From: Microplitis mediator
Taxonomy: Eukaryota > Arthropoda > Insecta > Hymenoptera > Braconidae
Reading direction: 5' to 3'
Assembly: GCF_029852145.1 (NCBI RefSeq)
Contig: NC_079975.1
Location: 22,511,364-22,575,363 of the forward strand
Length of the DNA stretch: 64,000 bases
Positions within the stretch are counted from its first letter, which is position 1. Each line of letters begins with the position of its first letter. The position numbers and the translations under genes are program-made. Under the pieces are notes generated by a model, which saw only the letters and a list, made by a program, of their open reading frames with translations, ran no database searches and had not been told where the DNA came from. This document shows positions 58,351 to 64,000 of the stretch, piece after piece.

Positions 58351-59209
58351 CATATTTTTTTCAACATTTCAAATTTTTTTTAAATTTAAAGTTCGAAATG
58401 TTTATTTTTCATGACGTGATGAAATTTTTTTTGGAATTTTAGTACAGAAAGAAAATTAAAAAAGTCTGTTTTGAATTTTCCTTGTCGTTTAAATTGATGG
58501 GAAAGCTTTCAAAATTTTTACAAAAAAGATTCTGATAATTTTTACCCTAAAATCAAAATTATAAATCATTGCGGTAATTTTAATTATTTTTTTGTGGCTC
58601 TCAAAATTTTCTAAAAATAAACTTTCAGTCTAAATAAATTTTTCGGCTTAAGTTAATATTTAAATATTTTTTTTAAAACCAGAAGAATTTTTTGAATAAA
58701 TAATAATAATAATGAAAACTCAGAATACAAATAATAATTATAGAAAAATGTTTTTATTACTCTTATCGTATTTTTACAAAATTTAATTCGCAGCGTAAAG
58801 ATAAGAAAATTTTTTTTAAACTTTAAGTGTGAAAATATAAATTATTATTATTGTTATTATATTATTTAATACAGTACCTGGAAACTCTTTGTCTCATTAT
58901 TCTAAATACCATTTTTTTTTTTTTAAACAAATAAAAAAAAAGTACAAGAATTCGTAATTTTATTTTTTTTAACATTTGTAATTTCGTGTACTACTTATTC
59001 ATAAAAAAAAAAATAATTTTAAATTATAATGAGTTATTGTGCATATATGTATATCATATATTTATTTAACTGTATGTATGAATGTTGTTACTCAACAAAC
59101 ATTACCAAATTTAATAACTCTATCAGCAAAACAATATTTTTAAGTCAACATCACGTAAAATCCTAAACATCAAGGAATTTTTTAAAAAAATATTATATTA
59201 AATGAGGGA
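58351..59209. other. Non-coding, AT-rich
   Basis: No gene or clear element seen. Confidence 0.45.
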
Positions 59210-59745
59210 AAATAATTTTTTGATTATTTTTCAAAACGGTAAATTATAAAAAAAAAAATATTTGGAAAAATTGCACCTATAGTTTTTAAAATTTTCTACA
59301 TGTGCATATTTTTAGTTTTTTTTTTTGTAGTTGATTTGTTGAAAAAAAAAAATCCGAAAATTGTTAATTATCTGTTAACTTTAGGATCATAGTCAGCCGA
59401 AGTCTAATAATTTTTGGATGATTATTCAAAGCGATAAATTATAAAAAAAAAAATATTTGAAAAAATTGCACCTTTAGTTTTTCAAATTTTCTACATGTGC
59501 ATATTTTTAGTTTTTTTTTTTTTGTAGTTGATATTTTCAAAAAAATATCCGAAAATTGTTAATTGTCTGTTGACTTTCGGATCATAGTCAGCCGAGGTCT
59601 AATAATTTTTGGATTATTTTTCAAAACGATAAATTATAAAAAAATTGCATTTATAGTTTTTCAAATTTTCTACATGTGCATATTTTTAGTTTTTTTTTTT
59701 TGTAGTTGATTTGTTTAAAAAAAAATCCGAAAATTTCTTATCGTT
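59210..59745. repeat. Three tandem family B MITE units
   Basis: Units are about 59210-59389, 59390-59584 and 59585-59745. The second and third begin ATAGTCAGCCGAAGTCTAAT (or GAGG), and all carry TCTACATGTGCATATTTTTA. The first and last are incomplete. Confidence 0.75.
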
Positions 59746-61255
59746 ACCATTAAATTAAACTAATTATTCCTTGAAATTAATCACGATTTTTGTATCACAC
59801 AAAAAAATGAAATTATCCTTAACCTGGATCGCTGTTACCAAAAGTTAATGATTCTTATCAAAAAAAAAAAAAAATAATAACCATTATATAAATAATTGTA
59901 ATCGTAATTAAATACGTGATAAATAGTAACTGTCGATTTCGCCTGTCAAGAGCAAAAGACCGGAGCGATTTCTTGTTGTTGTAACCGCATACAAGTTCAA
60001 GGCCGTTATGCTCAGCGATGCGTCTGTTAATTTCTCACGGCCACTTCCGCTTTTATTTATTATTTATTATTTATTTACACTATTCTCCGACATTGTAATT
60101 AACGTATTTCAATTTTCATTTTACTTTCGTGGCCCTCAATCGTTACAATGTCAATTTTCAAATTTTTTATCCTTTTAATTTTTTTCTTTCCGTAATCAAA
60201 AGTTTCTGTTGCATTTTGGGCATGCGCAAAATTTTGTATTTCAAATACTCCTTTGAATTATTGACGTTTCAAATTTTTATCTCAACGTTCCTCGATCCGA
60301 GGTCGCGAGTTCGAATCCAACTCAATGACTTTTGTCGTTTTTTTTTAATTCATTCCTACTCAAGTCTCTTATCAATTTAATCAATCGCATATTTTTTTCT
60401 TTAAAAAAAAAAAAATTGCACACTTATTAAGTATAATTATGAAATGACATAAAATAATTATTTATCACAGCAATGTGCGGAAAAAAAAAATTGTAAAAAT
60501 ATAATTTAACGAATATATTTACAATCTGATTAATTTATTGCGTCTCGTACCGGACAAAATATAAATAAACCATAACTCCTTGGCTGTCACATTCAGCTCA
60601 CGTGAATTTTTTAATTTTTTACACTTAAAAGATAATAGTAAAGATACATATATATTTATATTACACATAATGTTTCCTGCTTCGCAGCGATCTATTACGT
60701 GACGATTTATTTATATTAAAATTTAAATCTTATCATACATCACTTGACACAATATTTAGAGCAATAAATAATGTCATATATTTTTTTAACGAATCTCTTA
60801 ATCTCGGCTACTAAAAAGCTCAGACAAAATCTCTTATCAGTTACATTATAAATTGATTGTATGACAATGGAGATAAAATAATTTTTTTTTTCATTTTTGT
60901 ATCCAATAGATTGCGGTAAATTATAATTAATTACAATTACTTATTTTTTTTTAATCATCAATGATTAGTGATAATCATACAATGATTTGTTATTTTTCAT
61001 CGACAGATTTTATGTCTGATAGTCCGAGTGATCATAAATGATCCTGATAAATTTATATATACATATATATGAGTAATCGATAATTAGTAATTATGTATGA
61101 GTTGAGGCAATTATGAGTTAAAAATAAACAATTTACTCCGCGTACGACGGACTTAAGATTCATAATTAATTTTTATGTCTAGATGAATTTTGATTCATTG
61201 TTTGTAATTTTATTTTTAGTGTTTTTATTTTAAAAATAATTTATAGAACAAAAGA
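59746..61255. other. Non-coding
   Basis: 59935-60050 is unusually GC-rich and unique (GACCGGAGCGATTTC; GGCCGTTATGCTCAGCG) and may be regulatory. The remainder is AT-rich, apart from the tRNA-like relic at 60285. Confidence 0.4.
60285..60325 (+). mobile_element. tRNA-like 3' half (SINE-like relic)
   Basis: CGTTCCTCGATCCGAGGTCG followed by CGAGTTCGAATCCAACTC: an exact box B core (GTTCGAATCC) with a tRNA-like arm before it, but no box A upstream at the right distance. The frame through it is accidental. Confidence 0.45.
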
Positions 61256-61437
61256 TGTTCCTGAAGAACGGAACGTTTTTCACGCAACGAAAATGAAAAA
61301 TTTATGGCCTGCAATTTCCGGCTGACATATTAGCGCGTATGCGAGACATTTCAAAAATTTAGATTCAGTAGATCTTTTACTTTTCGTTTCGTTTTTTATT
61401 TTCGTTTCACCAAAAACGTTCCGATCTTCAGGTACAT
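61256..61437. mobile_element. MITE family H
   Basis: From GATGTTCCTGAAGAACGGAA to CGTTCCGATCTTCAGGTACA, with ACGCAACGAAAATGAAAAAT near the left and its inverted form near the right. About 180 bp. Confidence 0.75.
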
Positions 61438-61492
61438 GACAAAAGTGAATATTTTATAGGTTGAAAATTCGCGAATGTATGGAAAAAAAAAA

Positions 61493-61681
61493 TTTGGATA
61501 GACAGAAAAAAAGATTTTTGGAGGTAAAAATATTTTGCATTTTGAATTGGAGACGAAAATTTTCTTGGGTCGATTCTTTTCTTCAATAAAATTTTCAGTG
61601 TAAAAATTTTTTGGAGAAAATAAAAATTTTCTTGAGGCGAGTAAAAATATTTTTTTGCCGAAAAATCCTTTTTTTCTGTGT
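61493..61681. mobile_element. MITE family D
   Basis: From GACAGAAAAAAAGATTTTTG to AATCCTTTTTTTCTGTGTA. Confidence 0.65.
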
Positions 61682-62232
61682 AGTTTATAATAATGTCAGG
61701 ATTTTTTTCCAATCCAATTGGATATTGAGTCGGGTATACTTCATCAGCTTGGAATAAATTTTGTATTGCAGTAGGAAAATCTAAAAAATTTTAATTATCT
61801 AATAGATAAAAAATTTTTGAATTTCATTTCTTGAAATTTATGAGATGAATGAAATCAGGCAGCAATAAAAGTAAATTATTTAGAAAAAGAATATAATCGA
61901 TTTAAAATCAGATCTGACTAGTAGATTATGAATTATCTGATACAATCTTAAGAAGGTAATTTTTTAAATTTATCATAGATGGCTTTCGAAGTTGATTAAA
62001 ATTACTTTCGCGGCCATCAAAGAAGACTTTAAAGACCAAGATCTGATATTATTTTGATACATATGGCCACTATAGTTCACTATATAGAGTAAAGGTTTTT
62101 GGGCCACTTTTGAACACTCAAAAATTTTTAATGAACTAATTAGTGAAATACCCAATTAATTTTTAACTGTGTTTAGACATATTTTTTTTACACCATTACA
62201 ATGTAAGTTTTCCTTTTTATACTTTTTGATTA

Positions 62233-62522
62233 CACTGTGAAAATTCGGGAGTGAGTACGGATTTTATTTAAAACCGAATTCCGTCACTTGGACTTCTGGA
62301 GTTTAAAAAAATTCACTCTGCATACGGAGTAAATATGAAGTTTGTTTTTTCAGCGGAGTGATCTGGATTTTATTCAAATCCACATTCACTCCGATTCGGA
62401 GTTTTAATATTAAAGTAAACTCCCCTACGGAGTGAATTTCACTCAAGGAAATTAAATAAAGAAACCCCATTCACTCCAAACTTACTCCGGATTTCATCCG
62501 CTTCCGAAAATTTTTAGCAGTG
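62233..62522. mobile_element. MITE family C, uninterrupted copy
   Basis: 290 bp from CACTGTGAAAATTCGGGAGT to CCGAAAATTTTTAGCAGTG, flanked by TA (62231-62232 and 62523-62524). It is full of ATTCACTCCG/CGGAGTGAAT words. Reference copy for the nest at 41476. Confidence 0.85.
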
Positions 62523-62695
62523 TAATTAAAATAAAATGTTAAATGCTCAAAATTGGAGTAGTGACCAAAAACGGTACCTCTACCCTATCAAGTGGAAAAA
62601 TTTACGTAAATATAGCTATCAGCCATACAAATTTTTGAAATTTATATTCATCACTATTTTTTAAAATTAATTTAATAGTTAAAATTCTTATGTTA

Positions 62696-62918
62696 CACAG
62701 AAAAAAGAATTACTTGGCGCAAGAAATATTTTGAAATATGAATTGAAGACAAAAATTTTTCTTGGCTCAAGAATTTTTTTCTCGCCTAAAAAATTTTTTT
62801 CTTGTTCTAAGAAAATTTTTGTTCACCCCAAGAAAACTTTTGTTTTCAATTTATAATACGAAAAATTTCTTGGGTCAAGTAAAAATTTTCTTGGAACAAA
62901 AAATCCTTTTCTTCTGTG
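62696..62918. mobile_element. MITE family D
   Basis: From ACACAGAAAAAAGAATTACT to ATCCTTTTCTTCTGTGA, with palindromic TTCTTGG/CCAAGAA words. Confidence 0.65.
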
Positions 62919-62939
62919 AAATTTAAAGATTTTTTAAAT

Positions 62940-63827
62940 AAAAAATAAAAATAACTTCGACTTGAGTTAACTTACGTACTTTTAATTGTATTACGTTGAT
63001 GGTAATTTTAATGAAACCTATAACGGAAACGACCCGTCTTTTAACGATGTTGTTAATTTTACGTCGTAATAGTAACAATCGAGATTTATGGCCGCGATAA
63101 TTTTTAAAATTGGATTTTTTTCATCCATTAATTATCCATCTGCTCATATATCTCTAGCTCTACCTCGTGATTCTAATGTCAAAAATGATTTATTTTTAAA
63201 AAAATTCCAACTCAACAATCTATGAAAATTCCATCTCCTTAAATAACAATAAATTATTGTGCTGTTTTTCTTATATAATCGTTGACATAATAATGATAGA
63301 AAAAAATAGAAAAAAAATGAAAATGATAAAGGAAGTATGCTCTACAAATACACAAGTTATCGAGGTCGAGACCGTATTAGACATAATCGAGTAAGATCTC
63401 GATTTGTGTCTATTGATTATTATTATTATTATTATTTTTATTATCATTATCTACATGATAGTTTTCTCACTAAACGATCCCACGAGTGTACATCGATCGC
63501 ATTCTGTAGAACCATTAAAAGCAAATGGATCGTACGATCGATCGATCCATCCGTTCGTGGATCCATCGATCGAACATCAAAACTGGTTTATTTATCCGTG
63601 AATGGGAACTACCGTCACCATAGCACATTTATATATATATATATGTATATATGTATGTATGTATGTAAGATACTAATAAAAAGTTAGCAATTGAAAGAAA
63701 GGTACTTTCAAATGAAACGAAATGTAGTAATGAAAAAAAAAACATGATCCAAGAATTTAATCGTATTATTTTTTATTTATTAAATTTTTTATTAGTGTGA
63801 GTTATTTTCACTTTTTTACGTATTTTA
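62940..63827. other. Non-coding with microsatellites and a GATCGAT cluster
   Basis: (ATT)n at about 63416-63436, (TA)n/(ATGT)n at 63632-63666, and a cluster of GATCGATC-type words at 63493-63570. The two overlapping open frames here translate tandem Tyr/Ile and have no family support. Confidence 0.5.
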
Positions 63828-63915
63828 CACTGTAAAAAATCAGGAGTGAATTCGGATTTTATTTAAATCCACATTCACTCCGGTCCGGAGTTTTAATACT
63901 TAAATAAATTTATAT
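63828..63915. mobile_element. MITE family C, truncated copy
   Basis: CACTGTAAAAAATCAGGAGT after TA (63826-63827), then ATCCACATTCACTCCGGTCC. The right half is missing or unrecognisable before the window ends. Confidence 0.65.
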
Positions 63916-64000
63916 TTAATAGAAACAGCTGTTAATTAGAAACATAATTATTTAAATAAATAATTCATTCAGATATTAATAATTAAACTTAAAATATTAT

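Noticed and set aside
63337..63687. Two overlapping frames with Tyr/Ile runs
   Set aside because: Encoded by microsatellites; no splice sites or family match.
1..64000. Integrated viral genes, such as polydnavirus segments, that a parasitoid wasp might carry
   Set aside because: No viral-type coding sequence or segment excision motif was recognised on either strand.

Overview
The window looks like AT-rich insect nuclear DNA. Genes have introns with GT..AG borders, 3' ends carry AATAAA signals, and intergenic DNA and introns are full of short non-autonomous transposons (MITEs). The glutamate dehydrogenase is strongly insect-like. The combination of high AT, dense nested MITEs and a secreted serpin would fit a hymenopteran such as a parasitoid wasp, but that placement is inference and no marker settles it.

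Region by region: 1-3.7 kb is repeats followed by the Gdh promoter. 3.78-12.45 kb is a complete six-exon mitochondrial glutamate dehydrogenase gene (560 aa, + strand) whose 5.7 kb first intron is packed with MITEs. 12.5-15.6 kb is intergenic. 15.68-25.85 kb is a fourteen-exon gene (+ strand, about 1919 aa) that joins a signal peptide, a very long Asp/Thr/Ser-rich tandem-repeat region and a C-terminal serpin domain; every exon phase agrees, so it reads as one gene. 26.2-27.5 kb holds the decayed 3' end of a non-LTR retrotransposon beside a foldback repeat. 31.2-55.1 kb has no complete gene, but it holds three short candidate first coding exons (31.87, 34.42 and 55.04 kb). Each has a splice donor in the same phase, and each lies in or near a locally richer, promoter-like stretch. 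They may be alternative starts of one large gene whose body lies beyond the right edge. 55.1-64 kb is repeat-rich non-coding DNA with no supported gene.

The gene most worth attention is the serpin fusion: an acidic, mucin-like repeat arm of roughly 1,450 residues on a serpin whose reactive-loop hinge looks non-inhibitory. The other main theme is a readable transposon stratigraphy. At least nine inverted-repeat families can be recognised, with several two- and three-level nests in which target duplications can be read against an intact copy of the host element. There are also tandem arrays of an approximately 190-bp MITE and a dispersed satellite-like family of roughly 180-200-bp period. Two further motifs are of interest: a 30-bp dispersed motif on either side of the 31-32 kb promoter, and tRNA-like (SINE-like) relics.

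Family letters used below are mine: A (termini GAGTGTGAATGTAGCAGAC), B (ATGATCCTGAAGTTAGCAGA), C (TA + CACTGTAAAAAAT), D (ACACAGAAAAAAAGGATTTT), F (CACTGTGAAAAATTCCC), H (TGTACCTGAAGA..AACGTTTTTC), J (ACACAGTTAGAAATTTTGTG), K (ATCCCTGATTAAACAACTG), L (tandem AT-rich units), M (foldback with AACTTCCCGCT ends).
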